Source: Streptomyces glaucescens
GTDB lineage: Bacteria; Actinomycetota; Actinomycetes; Streptomycetales; Streptomycetaceae
Direction of reading: 5' to 3'
Length of the DNA stretch: 44,244 nt
NCBI RefSeq assembly: GCF_002154375.1
Contig: NZ_MUND01000147.1
Coordinates: 1-44,244, forward strand
In this document: positions 8,938 through 17,471 of the stretch, one piece after another
How the letters are laid out: every line of letters starts with the position of its first letter
Numbering within the stretch: the first letter of the stretch is position 1
The notes under the pieces: generated by a model
The model's input: the letters and a program-made list of their open reading frames with translations, nothing else
What the model was told of the DNA's origin: nothing
The model's database searches: none
Made by a program: the position numbers and the translations under genes

Positions 8938-9530
8938 CCACCCCCCTCGCCCCGCTTCTCGTGGCGGGCGTCGGCAACATCTTCCTCGCCGACGACGCCT
9001 TCGGCCCCGAGGTGATCCGCGCCCTCGACCGGTGCCCGCTGCCGCCCGGCGTACGGGTCAAGGACTTCGGCATCCGCGGCCTGGACCTCGCCTACGAGCT
9101 GCTGGACGGCTACCGCACCGCGGTCCTGGTCGACGCGGCTCCGCGCGGACACCGGCCCGGAACCCTGTCCCTGATCGAACCCGAGCTCCCCGGAACCACC
9201 GCCGCGGCGGCCCCGCCCGAGGCCCACGGCATGGACCCGGCCCGGGTGCTGGCCCTGGCCGCGCACCTGGGCGACGGGCCGCTGCCGCGCGTCCTGCTGC
9301 TGGCCTGCGAACCCGAGGTACGGCCGACCGGCGACGAGGACGTCACCGCAGGGCTCAGCGCACCCGTGCGGGAGGCGGTCGACCGGGCCGTCACGGCGCT
9401 GCACACGATGGTCCCGGCCCTGCTCGCCGACCCCGCGGCAACGCCTCGGTTGGGCCGCCCGGAGGAATCCGCCGAGCCGTGCCCGGCCGGTCTCCCGCAC
9501 GGGACGACCGGCGGCACGCAGGATCGGTAG
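8934..9530 (+). CDS. Hydrogenase maturation endopeptidase (HyaD/HoxM/HupD type)
   Basis: This 198-aa member of peptidase family M52 opens with the family signature VAGVGNIFLADDAFGPEVI (the Asp/Glu there is a nickel-sensing ligand), has the second conserved segment DFGIRGLDLAYELLDGY and VLVDA, and a later conserved His in AHGMDP. It clips the C-terminal tail from the large subunit once nickel is in place; the likely substrate is the 22-residue tail after H577 of the large subunit encoded at 17464-19263. The GTG start at 8934 overlaps the hypX stop (GTGA), showing translational coupling. The last 40 residues are Pro/Gly-rich and not part of the core. Confidence 0.93.
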   Translation: MTTPLAPLLVAGVGNIFLADDAFGPEVIRALDRCPLPPGVRVKDFGIRGLDLAYELLDGYRTAVLVDAAPRGHRPGTLSLIEPELPGTTAAAAPPEAHGMDPARVLALAAHLGDGPLPRVLLLACEPEVRPTGDEDVTAGLSAPVREAVDRAVTALHTMVPALLADPAATPRLGRPEESAEPCPAGLPHGTTGGTQDR

Positions 9531-9657
9531 CGGTCCGCGGCTCGAAAGTCCCGGACCGCCCGGACCGCCCGTCCCGTCCGCGGTCGGGGCCATGTCCGCC
9601 GCGGCCGGCGCCCGCCCCCGCCATCCAGCCCTGTCCCGACCCTGAGGAGCAGCGCGC

Positions 9658-10413
9658 ATGTGTCAGTCCGCCGACGTCAAACAGGCCGTCCTGGCGAAGA
9701 ACGACGGCCTCGCCACCGCCCTGCGCGACGACCTCACGCGGCGGGGCCTGATCGTGGTCAACCTGCTTTCGAGCCCCGGCAGCGGCAAGACGGAGCTGCT
9801 CGGTCGGGTACTGGCCCGGGCGGTGCAGCGGGGCATCTCGGTGGCCGCGCTCACCGCCGACCTCGCCACGGAGAACGACGCCCGCCGACTGGCCCGCTCG
9901 GGGGCTTCGGTGAAGCAGGTGCTGACCGACGGATTGTGTCATCTGGAGGCCCGTCAGGTACGCGGCCACCTCGAGGGATGGCTGCCCGAGGACAGCGAGC
10001 TGCTGTTCGTGGAGAACGTCGGCAACCTCGTCTGCCCGGCGTCCTACGACCTCGGCGAGAGCCTGCGCATCGTGCTGATGGCGGTGACCGAGGGCGAGGA
10101 CAAGCCACTGAAGTACCCCACCGCCTTCGGCACCGCCCATCTGGTGGTGGTCACCAAGACCGACCTGGCCGAGGCCGCCGGTTTCGACGAGGCCGCCTTC
10201 CGTGCCCATGTGCACAGGGTCAACCCGGGCGTGGAGATCGTACGGTCCTGCGCACGCACCGGCGACGGCGTCGACACCGTCCTGGAACGTGCCCTCGCCG
10301 TACGGGACGGCGCGCCCGTGCACAGCCCTCCCCTCGCGCCCCAGCCGCACGTCCACAGGCCCGACGACGCGGGGAATCCGCACCCGCGCGTCATGTCCGC
10401 CCCCGCCACGTGA
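9658..10413 (+). CDS. hypB: HypB: nickel-insertion GTPase
   Basis: This 251-aa SIMIBI-class GTPase passes Ni to the large subunit together with HypA. It has a P-loop SPGSGKTE (residues 39-46), switch-region residues TADLATENDA, the G-domain metal site C94-H95 (DGLCHLEA), the dimer-interface Cys in ENVGNLVCP, and a TKTD base-recognition motif (166-169). The N-terminal His-rich nickel store of some HypB proteins is absent. Instead the C-terminal tail carries scattered histidines (HSPPLAPQPHVHRP). ATG at 9658 is preceded by GAGGAG. A 127-nt gap separates it from the protease gene, the largest gap in this operon. It overlaps hypF by GTGA. Confidence 0.96.
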   Translation: MCQSADVKQAVLAKNDGLATALRDDLTRRGLIVVNLLSSPGSGKTELLGRVLARAVQRGISVAALTADLATENDARRLARSGASVKQVLTDGLCHLEARQVRGHLEGWLPEDSELLFVENVGNLVCPASYDLGESLRIVLMAVTEGEDKPLKYPTAFGTAHLVVVTKTDLAEAAGFDEAAFRAHVHRVNPGVEIVRSCARTGDGVDTVLERALAVRDGAPVHSPPLAPQPHVHRPDDAGNPHPRVMSAPAT

Positions 10414-12791
10414 CCGCGCCCGCCGCCGAGGCGGTGCGCCGTCGCATCACCGTGCGGGGCACGGTGCAGGGCGTGGGGTTCCGCCCGTACGTGCACCGGC
10501 TGGCCGCCGACCTCGCACTGGCCGGGTTCGTCAGCAACACGGCACAGGGGGTGCTGATCGAGGTGGAGGGGCCGCCCGAGGGCGTCGCGGGGTTCTGCTC
10601 CCGGCTGGCCCAGGAGCCGCCGCCGCTGGCCGCCGTCACCGGTATCGGCGTGGAGGACGTCCCCGCCACCGGTGCCGCCGAAGGGTTCACCATCCGGGGC
10701 ACCGAGCAGGCGCTGGGACGCACCCAGCTCCCGCCCGACACCGCGACCTGCGCCGACTGCCTGCGTGAGCTGGCCGCCCCGGCCGACCGCCGCCACCGGC
10801 ACCCGTTCGTCACCTGCACCCACTGCGGTCCCCGCTTCACCATCACCACGGCCATGCCGTACGACCGGGCCGCCACGACCATGACCGACTTCCCGATGTG
10901 CCCCGCCTGCGCGGGGGAGTACGGCGATCCCGGCGACCGGCGCTTCCACGCCCAGCCCGTCGCCTGCCGGGACTGCGGGCCCCGGCTGCGCCTGGTGCCC
11001 GCGGCCGGCATCGATGCCCGCCCGGCGCGGGACGAGGACGCCCTGGCGGCGGCCCGCGCCTTGCTGGCGGACGGGCGGATCGTCGCCGTCAAGGGCGTCG
11101 GCGGCTACCACCTGGCGTGCGACGCCACCGACGAGCGGGCCGTCGCGGCGCTGCGCGCCCGCAAGGCGCGGGGCGGCAAGCCGTTCGCGGTGATGTGCGC
11201 CGACCTGCCGACCGTGCGGCGGATCGCCTGGCTCTCCGACGGCGAACGGGCCGCACTCAGCAGCCCCCGGTGCCCCATCGTGCTGCTGCGCCGACGCGCC
11301 GAGCCGGACGGCCTCCGGCTCGCGGCCGGGGTGTGTCCGGGCAGCCCGCACCTCGGCGTGCTGCTGCCCTACACCCCGGTGCACACCCTCCTGTTCGGAC
11401 TGCCCGGCGATCCGCCGGGCCCTCGCGTGCTCGTCATGACCAGCGGCAACCGCACCGGCGAGCCGATCGTCACGGACGACGACGAGGCCCTGACCCGGCT
11501 GGCCGGGGTGGCCGACGCCTGGCTCGTCCACGACCGCGGCATCGCCTCGCCCTGCGACGACTCGCTGCTGCGGGTGCGCACTGACGGCACCGAGCAGGTG
11601 CTGCGCCGCTCCCGCGGGTACGTCCCCCGCCCGCTGCGACTCCCCCTGGCGGTCCGCCCCGCGCTCGCCGTGGGCGGCGACCTGAAGAACGCGCTCTGCG
11701 TCGGCGACGGTGACCACGCGTGGTTCGGCCCGCACATCGGTGACATGGGCGACCTGACCGCCCTGGAGGCCGCCCGGCGCGCGGAGCGGCACATGCGGCG
11801 CCTGACCGGCGTCACCCCGGCACTCGTCGCCGCCGACAAGCATCCGGGCTACCACTCCACCCGGTGGGCCCGCCGCTGCGCCGCCGGGCTGCCGCAGGCG
11901 CGACCCGTACTGGTGCAGCACCATCACGCGCACATCGCCTCGGCGATGGCGGAGAGCGGCCTCGACGGCACCACGCCCGTGATCGGAGTCGCCTTCGACG
12001 GCACCGGCTACGGCGACGACGGCACGGTCTGGGGCGGCGAGGTCCTGCTCGCCGACTACGCCGGCTACCGGCGTTTCGCCCACCTGGCCCCCGCCCCGTT
12101 GCCCGGCGGGGACGCGGCTGTCGCCAACCCCTGCCGCACGGCACTGGCCCGGCTGTGGGCCGCCGGCCTGCCGTGGGAGCCCGCACTGCCCAGCGTCGCC
12201 GCCTGCTCACGCGACGAGCTTGGCCTGCTGGAACGGCAGTTGGCGGGCGGCGTCGCCTGTGTGCCCACGTCGAGCATGGGGCGGCTCTTCGACGCGGTGT
12301 CCTCTCTGGCGGGCGTGTGCCATCGCGCGGGCTACGAGGCGCAGGCCGCGCTGGAGCTGGAGGCCGAGGCCGCTGCCGCGTGGGAGGCGGACACGGCGGC
12401 GTACGCCTTCGGGTTCACGGCCGCAGCCGGCCCCGTGAGGTGCGATCCCACGCCGCTGCTGCGGGCCCTCGTCGCCGACCTGCGCCGCGGCACCCCGGCA
12501 CCTGTGCTCGCGGCCCGGTTCCACCGGGGAGTCGCCGGGGCCCTCGCGGAGATCTGCCGGAGGGCGCGCCGCGCCACCGGACTGGCCGTCGTCGCGCTCA
12601 GCGGCGGCGTGTTCGCCAACGGCCTGCTGGAGCAGGAGTGCACGGCACTGCTGGCCGCGGACGGCTTCACGGTGCTGCGCCACGGCGAGGTACCGCCCGG
12701 CGACGGGGGACTGGCCCTCGGACAGCTCGTGGTCGCGGCCCGGGAGCGGCACGAGGAAACGGCAACCGCACGCACCGACGAGACGGAGTGA
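10410..12791 (+). CDS. hypF: HypF: carbamoyltransferase for the cyanide ligands
   Basis: This 793-aa protein uses carbamoyl phosphate and ATP to make carbamoyl-AMP and loads the carbamoyl group onto the C-terminal Cys of HypE. Domains are an acylphosphatase domain (about 11-98, [17 protein letters not shown]), two zinc fingers with the repeated CX2C-X18-CX2C pattern (C114/C117/C136/C139 and C164/C167/C186/C189), a YrdC-like domain (about 205-390, [12 protein letters not shown]), and a Kae1-like C-terminal domain with the [12 protein letters not shown] metal site. All expected parts are intact. The GTG start at 10410 overlaps the hypB stop and the end lies 3 nt before hypC. Confidence 0.97.
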   Translation: MTAPAAEAVRRRITVRGTVQGVGFRPYVHRLAADLALAGFVSNTAQGVLIEVEGPPEGVAGFCSRLAQEPPPLAAVTGIGVEDVPATGAAEGFTIRGTEQALGRTQLPPDTATCADCLRELAAPADRRHRHPFVTCTHCGPRFTITTAMPYDRAATTMTDFPMCPACAGEYGDPGDRRFHAQPVACRDCGPRLRLVPAAGIDARPARDEDALAAARALLADGRIVAVKGVGGYHLACDATDERAVAALRARKARGGKPFAVMCADLPTVRRIAWLSDGERAALSSPRCPIVLLRRRAEPDGLRLAAGVCPGSPHLGVLLPYTPVHTLLFGLPGDPPGPRVLVMTSGNRTGEPIVTDDDEALTRLAGVADAWLVHDRGIASPCDDSLLRVRTDGTEQVLRRSRGYVPRPLRLPLAVRPALAVGGDLKNALCVGDGDHAWFGPHIGDMGDLTALEAARRAERHMRRLTGVTPALVAADKHPGYHSTRWARRCAAGLPQARPVLVQHHHAHIASAMAESGLDGTTPVIGVAFDGTGYGDDGTVWGGEVLLADYAGYRRFAHLAPAPLPGGDAAVANPCRTALARLWAAGLPWEPALPSVAACSRDELGLLERQLAGGVACVPTSSMGRLFDAVSSLAGVCHRAGYEAQAALELEAEAAAAWEADTAAYAFGFTAAAGPVRCDPTPLLRALVADLRRGTPAPVLAARFHRGVAGALAEICRRARRATGLAVVALSGGVFANGLLEQECTALLAADGFTVLRHGEVPPGDGGLALGQLVVAARERHEETATARTDETE

Positions 12792-12794
12792 CCC

Positions 12795-13130
12795 ATGTGT
12801 CTGGCAGTGCCCGGCAGAGTCGTGGCCATCGACGACCGAGCCGACCCGCTCACCGGGATGATCGACTTCGGGGGTGTGCAGAAGCGGGCATGCCTGGAGT
12901 ACGTGCCCGACGTGAGGGTCGGGGAGTACGTCATCGTCCACGTCGGGTTCGCCCTCCAGAAGCTCGACGAGGAGTCGGCCCGGGCGTCCCTGGAGCTCTT
13001 CGAGCAACTCGGACTGCTGGAGGAGGAGTTCGGCGACGCCTGGCAGCAGGCGGCGCAGCAGGCCGGGAGCGACGCCCCGCACGCCCCGGCCACCGTCGAG
13101 CGCGGGGAGAGCGGGAGCGAGGCCCGATGA
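12795..13130 (+). CDS. hypC: HypC: chaperone for Fe(CN)2CO assembly
   Basis: This 111-aa protein starts Met-Cys ([13 protein letters not shown]), the Cys being the iron ligand exposed once Met is removed, and has the conserved [12 protein letters not shown] segment. HypC with HypD forms the scaffold on which iron receives its cyanide and CO ligands, and then delivers the unit to the large subunit. The C-terminal 30 residues extend beyond the usual 75-95-aa family length and are low complexity. The gene overlaps hypD by ATGA. Confidence 0.96.
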   Translation: MCLAVPGRVVAIDDRADPLTGMIDFGGVQKRACLEYVPDVRVGEYVIVHVGFALQKLDEESARASLELFEQLGLLEEEFGDAWQQAAQQAGSDAPHAPATVERGESGSEAR

Positions 13131-14269
13131 AGTACATCGACGAGTTCAACGACCCGGATCTGGCGCGGCGGCTGCTGGACGAGATCCGCGCGACGGTCAC
13201 CCGGCCGTGGGCGCTGATGGAGGTGTGCGGCGGCCAGACGCACTCGATCATCCGGCACGGCATCGACCAGTTGCTGCCGGACGAGGTCGAGCTGATCCAC
13301 GGGCCGGGCTGCCCCGTCTGCGTCACCCCCCTGGAGATGATCGACAAAGCGTTGGAGATCGCCTCCCGCCCCGGGGTCGTCTTCTGCTCCTTCGGGGACA
13401 TGCTGCGGGTGCCGGGCACCGACCGAGACCTGTTCCGGGTCAAGGGCGAGGGGGGAGACGTCCGCGTGGTGTATTCCCCGCTCGACGCCCTCCAGCTCGC
13501 GCGCCGGCACCCGGACCGCGAGGTGGTGTTCTTCGCCATCGGCTTCGAGACCACCGCGCCCGCCAACGCCATGGCCGTCCACCAGGCCCGCCGCCTCGGC
13601 ATCGACAACTTCAGCCTTCTGGTCTCCCACGTGCGGGTGCCGCCCGCCATCGAGGCCATCATGACGGCCCCCACCTGCAGGGTGCAGGGCTTCCTGGCCG
13701 CCGGGCACGTGTGCAGCGTGATGGGCACGGCGGAATACCCGGACCTGGCCGCACGCCATCGGGTGCCGATCGTCGTGACCGGTTTCGAACCGCTGGACAT
13801 CCTCGAAGGCATCCGTCTCGCGGTCCACCAGCTCGAGCGCGGCGAGCACCGCGTGGAGAACGCCTACGCCCGCGCCGTGCGCGAGGAGGGCAACCCGGCC
13901 GCGCTGCGCATGATCGAGGAGGTCTTCGAGGTCACCGACCGGTCCTGGCGCGGCATCGGCCGCATCCCCGCCAGCGGCTGGCGGCTGACGGAGGCCTACC
14001 GCGCCTTCGACGCCGAGCACCGCTTCGACGTCACCGCCATCCGCACCGAGGAACCCGCGGCGTGCCGCAGCGGCGAGGTGCTCCAGGGACTGATCAAGCC
14101 CGTCGAGTGCCCTTCGTTCGGCACCGACTGCACCCCGCGCACCCCACTCGGCGCCACCATGGTCTCCAGCGAGGGCGCCTGCGCGGCCTACTACCTGTAC
14201 CGCCGGATGGACGGCCCGGTGCCGGACGGCTCCCGGGCCCCGCAGGAGGAGATGAACCCCGTTGGCTGA
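13127..14269 (+). CDS. hypD: HypD: [4Fe-4S] scaffold for Fe(CN)2CO assembly
   Basis: This 380-aa protein has the full cysteine set of the family: C34 in [10 protein letters not shown], the pair C62/C65 in [10 protein letters not shown], the [10 protein letters not shown] segment and the C-terminal cluster ligands in [13 protein letters not shown] and SEGACAAYY. Together with HypC it binds the iron, reduces the thiocyanate carried by HypE and accepts CO. Start at the ATG at 13127 overlapping the hypC stop. Its end overlaps the probable TTG start of hypE by 8 nt. Confidence 0.97.
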   Translation: MKYIDEFNDPDLARRLLDEIRATVTRPWALMEVCGGQTHSIIRHGIDQLLPDEVELIHGPGCPVCVTPLEMIDKALEIASRPGVVFCSFGDMLRVPGTDRDLFRVKGEGGDVRVVYSPLDALQLARRHPDREVVFFAIGFETTAPANAMAVHQARRLGIDNFSLLVSHVRVPPAIEAIMTAPTCRVQGFLAAGHVCSVMGTAEYPDLAARHRVPIVVTGFEPLDILEGIRLAVHQLERGEHRVENAYARAVREEGNPAALRMIEEVFEVTDRSWRGIGRIPASGWRLTEAYRAFDAEHRFDVTAIRTEEPAACRSGEVLQGLIKPVECPSFGTDCTPRTPLGATMVSSEGACAAYYLYRRMDGPVPDGSRAPQEEMNPVG

Positions 14270-15338
14270 ACTCGCTGACCCGTCGGCCCCCGTCGACCCC
14301 GCGAACTGGACGTGCCCGGCCCCCTTGCGCGACCAGCCGATCGTGGTGATGGGACACGGCGGAGGCGGCACGTTGTCCGCCGAACTCGTCGAGCAGATCT
14401 TCACGCCCGCGTACGGAAATGCCGTCCTCGCCGGGCTCGGTGACTCCGCGGTCCTCGAACTCGGCGGAGCCCGGCTGGCGTTCTCCACCGACTCCTACGT
14501 TGTCAGGCCGCTGTTCTTTCCCGGTGGCAGCCTCGGAGACCTGGCGGTCAACGGCACCGTCAACGACCTGGCGATGAGCGGCGCCCGGCCCGCCCACCTG
14601 TCCGCGGCGTTCGTCCTGGAGGAGGGCGTGGAGCTGGCCGTGGTGGAGCGGATCGCGCGCTCCCTCGGCACCGCGGCCGAGGCGGCCGGGGTCACGGTGG
14701 TCACGGGAGACACCAAGGTGGTGGAGGCGGGGCACGGCGACGGCGTCTACGTCACCACGGCCGGAATCGGGCTCGTCCCGGACGGCGTGGATATCCGCCC
14801 GCAGCGCGCGCGGCCCGGCGACGCCGTCATCGTCAGCGGCCCGATCGGCCTGCACGGCGTGGCGATCATGAGCGTCCGGGAGGGGATGGACTTCGGCGTC
14901 GAGGTGGCCAGTGACACGGCGCCCCTCGCCGGCCTGGTGTCGGCCATGCTCGCGGTCACTCCCGACGTCCACGTGCTGCGCGATCCCACCCGGGGCGGGC
15001 TCGCCGCGTCGCTCAACGAGATCGCCCGCGTCTCCGGCACCGGCGTACGGCTCCACGAGCGGGCCATCCCGGTGCCGGACGCGGTCGCCAGTGCCTGCGG
15101 CTTCCTGGGGCTGGACCCGCTGTACGTCGCCAACGAGGGGCGCCTGGTCGCCTTCGTACCCCGCCCGGCGGCCGACGAGGTCCTGGCCGCGATGCGCGCC
15201 CACCCGCAGGGTGCGGGCGCCGCGCTCATCGGCGAGTGCGTCGCCGAGCATCCCGGCATGGTGGTGGTCTCCACCGGCCTGGGCGGGACCCGGGTGGTGG
15301 ACATGCCCCTGGGAGAGCAGCTGCCGCGCATCTGCTGA
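14262..15338 (+). CDS. hypE: HypE: dehydratase that makes the cyanide ligands
   Basis: This 358-aa PurM/AIR-synthase-fold enzyme dehydrates the carbamoyl group received from HypF into a protein thiocyanate. The reactive Cys is the last residue, in the invariant C-terminal tail PRIC. The N-terminal GHGGGGTLS and [14 protein letters not shown] motifs of the family are present, as is [13 protein letters not shown] for ATP binding. The start is a TTG at 14262, with AGGAGG at 14244-14249; the 12-nt spacing is long, so initiation may depend on ribosomes finishing hypD. Last gene of the rightward maturation operon. Confidence 0.95.
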   Translation: MAELADPSAPVDPANWTCPAPLRDQPIVVMGHGGGGTLSAELVEQIFTPAYGNAVLAGLGDSAVLELGGARLAFSTDSYVVRPLFFPGGSLGDLAVNGTVNDLAMSGARPAHLSAAFVLEEGVELAVVERIARSLGTAAEAAGVTVVTGDTKVVEAGHGDGVYVTTAGIGLVPDGVDIRPQRARPGDAVIVSGPIGLHGVAIMSVREGMDFGVEVASDTAPLAGLVSAMLAVTPDVHVLRDPTRGGLAASLNEIARVSGTGVRLHERAIPVPDAVASACGFLGLDPLYVANEGRLVAFVPRPAADEVLAAMRAHPQGAGAALIGECVAEHPGMVVVSTGLGGTRVVDMPLGEQLPRIC

Positions 15339-15357
15339 CGCGTCCGGCACCTGCCGA

Positions 15358-15413
15358 ACGGCCCTGACGAGTGGGGAGAGGCGATATCGCCTCTCCCCAC
15401 TCGTCAGGGCCGT
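15358..15413. terminator. Perfect 56-bp palindrome, bidirectional terminator candidate
   Basis: Two 28-nt arms are exact reverse complements with no spacer, centred between 15385 and 15386 (core GCGATATCGC). It lies 20 nt after the hypE stop and 14 nt after the hypA stop, which face each other. The RNA would form a very stable hairpin from either strand. No U-tract follows, as is common for Streptomyces terminators. Confidence 0.8.
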
Positions 15414-15426
15414 ACCCGTGGTCCGG

Positions 15427-15783
15427 TCAGGACGGCACCCGGGCCGCCTCGACCCTGGTGATCTGAAGTTCCCGGCCGCTGCGCAGCGTCGGGGCGGGAC
15501 GGTCGCAGACCGGGCACCAGAAGAACGGTGGCATGCCCACCGGGAACTCCTCGGCGCACGGCTCGCACCAGGCGCGGGCGGGCACCTGCTCGACGACGAG
15601 CCGGGCCGCGGCGAGGGCGGTGCCGTCGCGGGCCACCTCGAAGGCGAAGTCGAGGGCCTCGGGCACCACGCCCGCCAGCTCGCCCACCTGAACGGTGACC
15701 GCCGAGACGGACTCCGTCCCGTCCGCCAGCGCCAGTTCGGCGGCCTGTTCCACGATCGCGGTCGCGATCGACAGCTCATGCAC
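15427..15783 (-). CDS. hypA: HypA: nickel metallochaperone
   Basis: This 118-aa protein starts (GTG) with the family N terminus M-H-E-L, His2 being a nickel ligand, and has the zinc site C73-X2-C76 and C90-X2-C93. It hands nickel to the large subunit with HypB. It is the last gene of the leftward structural operon, unlike the other hyp genes, which are in the convergent operon. Its GTG lies inside the preceding 55-aa gene (8-nt overlap). Confidence 0.95.
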   Translation of the reverse strand: MHELSIATAIVEQAAELALADGTESVSAVTVQVGELAGVVPEALDFAFEVARDGTALAAARLVVEQVPARAWCEPCAEEFPVGMPPFFWCPVCDRPAPTLRSGRELQITRVEAARVPS

Positions 15784-15943
15784 GCTTGGTGCGGAGGGGG
15801 TTGCCCGGGCCGGGGCTGCGGAAGCCGGCCATGCGCCACAGCCGCACCTCCCGCACGATCCCCGGGAACTCCGCGACCAACAGTGCCAGGGCCGCTCCGC
15901 CCAGCAGCGCCCCCTCCGCCATCAGAATCCGTTTCGCGTTCAT
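15776..15943 (-). CDS. 55-aa small membrane peptide of the hydrogenase operon
   Basis: The ATG at 15943 begins MNAKRILMAEGALLGG, then a hydrophobic run (AALALLVAEFPGIV) and a basic, Gly/Pro-rich tail (RLWRMAGFRSPGPGNP). This is one predicted membrane-associated helix with a positively charged C-terminal side. The gene overlaps hypA by 8 nt and follows the 68-aa gene by 57 nt. No function is known to me. Position in the operon and codon bias support a real gene that may help anchor or assemble the hydrogenase. Confidence 0.75.
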   Translation of the reverse strand: MNAKRILMAEGALLGGAALALLVAEFPGIVREVRLWRMAGFRSPGPGNPLRTKRA

Positions 15944-16000
15944 CGCCGCTCCTGCTCGCTCGTGTTCCTCGTGCCGTGCCCGGCCGCCCGTTGCCGGGGC

Positions 16001-16207
16001 TCAGCCCGGGGAGATGCTCGGCATGGTCTCCATGACCCTGTTGTGCCGCTTCCAGTGGATCCCGGTGGAGCGGCGCGCGTCGGCGGTGCCGTCCTCGTGA
16101 TGGCCGGGCTGCTGGTTGCGCGGGCCCCTGTTGCCCTGGTGGAGGCCTTTGACGTGAGTGGGCGTGTCGGGTTTCGCCTGGGGCTTGCCGACCTTGATCG
16201 TGCCCAT
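16001..16207 (-). CDS. 68-aa basic His/Gly/Pro-rich peptide of the hydrogenase operon
   Basis: The ATG at 16207 follows a strong GGAAAGGAG ribosome-binding site. The sequence (MGTIKVGKPQAKPDTPTHVK, then GLHQGNRGPRNQQPGHHEDG) is almost free of large hydrophobics, with seven His and many Lys/Arg/Gln/Gly, so it is probably disordered. It could bind metal, bridge subunits or be cleaved; none of this is shown. It lies 62 nt after the DUF5947-like gene in the same orientation. Confidence 0.75.
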   Translation of the reverse strand: MGTIKVGKPQAKPDTPTHVKGLHQGNRGPRNQQPGHHEDGTADARRSTGIHWKRHNRVMETMPSISPG

Positions 16208-16269
16208 GCTGTGCTCCTTTCCCTGGGTGCTCCGCCGCCGGGTCGCGGTGGCGGCTCCTGCCGCGCCGG

Positions 16270-16866
16270 TCAGGGACGTTCGGCCAGGCCGACGAAGAAC
16301 TCCTCGACGGCGGGCCAGACCCGGCCGCCGCCGGACAGCCCCCGCCACTCCCGGCGGACGAGGGCGACCAGCCGGAAGCATTCGTCGACCGGCACGATCC
16401 AGTGGTGTTGCAGGTTCCGGGAGGTGTTGACCAGCAGCGCCTCCACCTCGGGTACCACGCCCGCAAGATCGGGACACCGTGACACCGCCTCCCGCCACGC
16501 CGAGGCATCCACCTCCCACCGGGTGGCGCCCGCGGGGCTCGGGTAGTGCGCGACGACCGTGCCGTCCGACCTGGGTACGAAGAACGCCAGGCCGACGGGC
16601 ACCCCGAGCGGCCCCGTCTCGACCGGCGGCAGCTTCACCCGCCGCTGCGGGATCAGCCGGTACGGGCCGTCGCCCGTCCCGTTCCCCGCGAACAGCACCG
16701 AGCACCCCGGGCAGGCGCACAGCGCCGTCTCGCGGCCGGTCTCGTACAGGTGCCGGTGGTCGCCCGCGAGCGGCGCGGCGCACAGGTCGCACCGCTCTTC
16801 GGGGCCTCCCGCCCGCCGGTCGGCGGAGGAGCGGATGAGCGCGGCCAGGGCGCCGCCGGCGGTCAC
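16270..16866 (-). CDS. Hydrogenase-associated Cys-motif protein (DUF5947-like)
   Basis: This 198-aa cytosolic protein starts at a GTG at 16866 overlapping the stop of the nifU-like gene (GTGA). Near residues 25-55 it carries two cysteine pairs, CDLCAAPLAGDHRHL and CACPGC, i.e. CX2C...CXCX2C, resembling a zinc ribbon or a small Fe-S/rubredoxin-like site. The C-terminal part contains Trp-rich segments (WEVDASAWREAV, HHWIVPVDECF, WRGLSGGGRVW). I recall proteins of this type annotated DUF5947 beside actinobacterial hydrogenases; the assignment is from memory. The gene order (NifU-like, this, small basic peptide) suggests a role in cofactor assembly or electron transfer for this enzyme. Confidence 0.8.
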   Translation of the reverse strand: MTAGGALAALIRSSADRRAGGPEERCDLCAAPLAGDHRHLYETGRETALCACPGCSVLFAGNGTGDGPYRLIPQRRVKLPPVETGPLGVPVGLAFFVPRSDGTVVAHYPSPAGATRWEVDASAWREAVSRCPDLAGVVPEVEALLVNTSRNLQHHWIVPVDECFRLVALVRREWRGLSGGGRVWPAVEEFFVGLAERP

Positions 16867-17471
16867 TTCGCCCCCTGCGGCCGGGCGGGCCGGCGCAGCA
16901 GCGAGTCGACGGGGACGAACGCGGGTGGCCGGGACTCCGTCTCCGGCACCGTTTCGACCGCCGTCAGCTCCGGCGCCGCGGCGAGCACGGCCTCCCGCAC
17001 GGCTTCCTCGACCCCGGAGGACGCCGAGCCGCACGCGGAGCCGCAGCCGGCGGTGCGCAGCCGCACACGGGCGACCGGCCCTTCGACACCGTCCAGCGCC
17101 ACGTCGCCGCCGCGCTCCCGTACGGCCGGCCGCAGCCGCTCGACGGCGCGGGCGGCACGGCGGTCGGGTGGCTCGGGGTGCACGTCGTGCAGCACCAGCA
17201 GGTGGCCGAGGAGCTCGTCCTCCGCCAGACGCGCGGTCAGCGCGGCGTCCGCGTGGTCCAGGACCCGGGCAAGCGCCTCGCCGTAGACCTCGGTGAGTGC
17301 CCGGACGGCGTCGAGGGCCGTCTGCGCCATGGGCCCGGGTGCGATCTGCAGCTTCTCGAGCAGCTCGTCGATGCGGGCGATCCGCGCCGCCACCTCGCCG
17401 TCGTCCAGCCGGGAACCCGGTACGGCGCCGTCACGCGGTTCCGCGACCGCCGTGGGTGCGGGCTCAGTCAT
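16863..17471 (-). CDS. NifU-like C-terminal-domain protein with a CX3C motif
   Basis: This 202-aa protein has an N-terminal helical region (about 20-95) and a NifU-type domain (about 104-165: AVERLRPAVRERGGDVALDG, then VARVRLRTAGCGSACGSASS). NifU-type domains use a CX2C pair to carry a transient Fe-S cluster; here the cysteines are C143 and C147 (CX3C) with no other Cys nearby, so cluster binding may differ. A helper for cluster insertion into the small subunit, or an electron carrier, is the natural inference. Overlaps the large-subunit stop by 8 nt. Confidence 0.85.
   Translation of the reverse strand: MTEPAPTAVAEPRDGAVPGSRLDDGEVAARIARIDELLEKLQIAPGPMAQTALDAVRALTEVYGEALARVLDHADAALTARLAEDELLGHLLVLHDVHPEPPDRRAARAVERLRPAVRERGGDVALDGVEGPVARVRLRTAGCGSACGSASSGVEEAVREAVLAAAPELTAVETVPETESRPPAFVPVDSLLRRPARPQGAK

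Noticed and set aside
10044..12083. 679-codon minus-strand frame opposite hypB/hypF
   Set aside because: Gly/Ala/Arg/Val shadow of two well-recognised genes.
12332..14488. 718-codon minus-strand frame opposite hypC/hypD
   Set aside because: Shadow frame; hypC and hypD motifs are intact on the plus strand.
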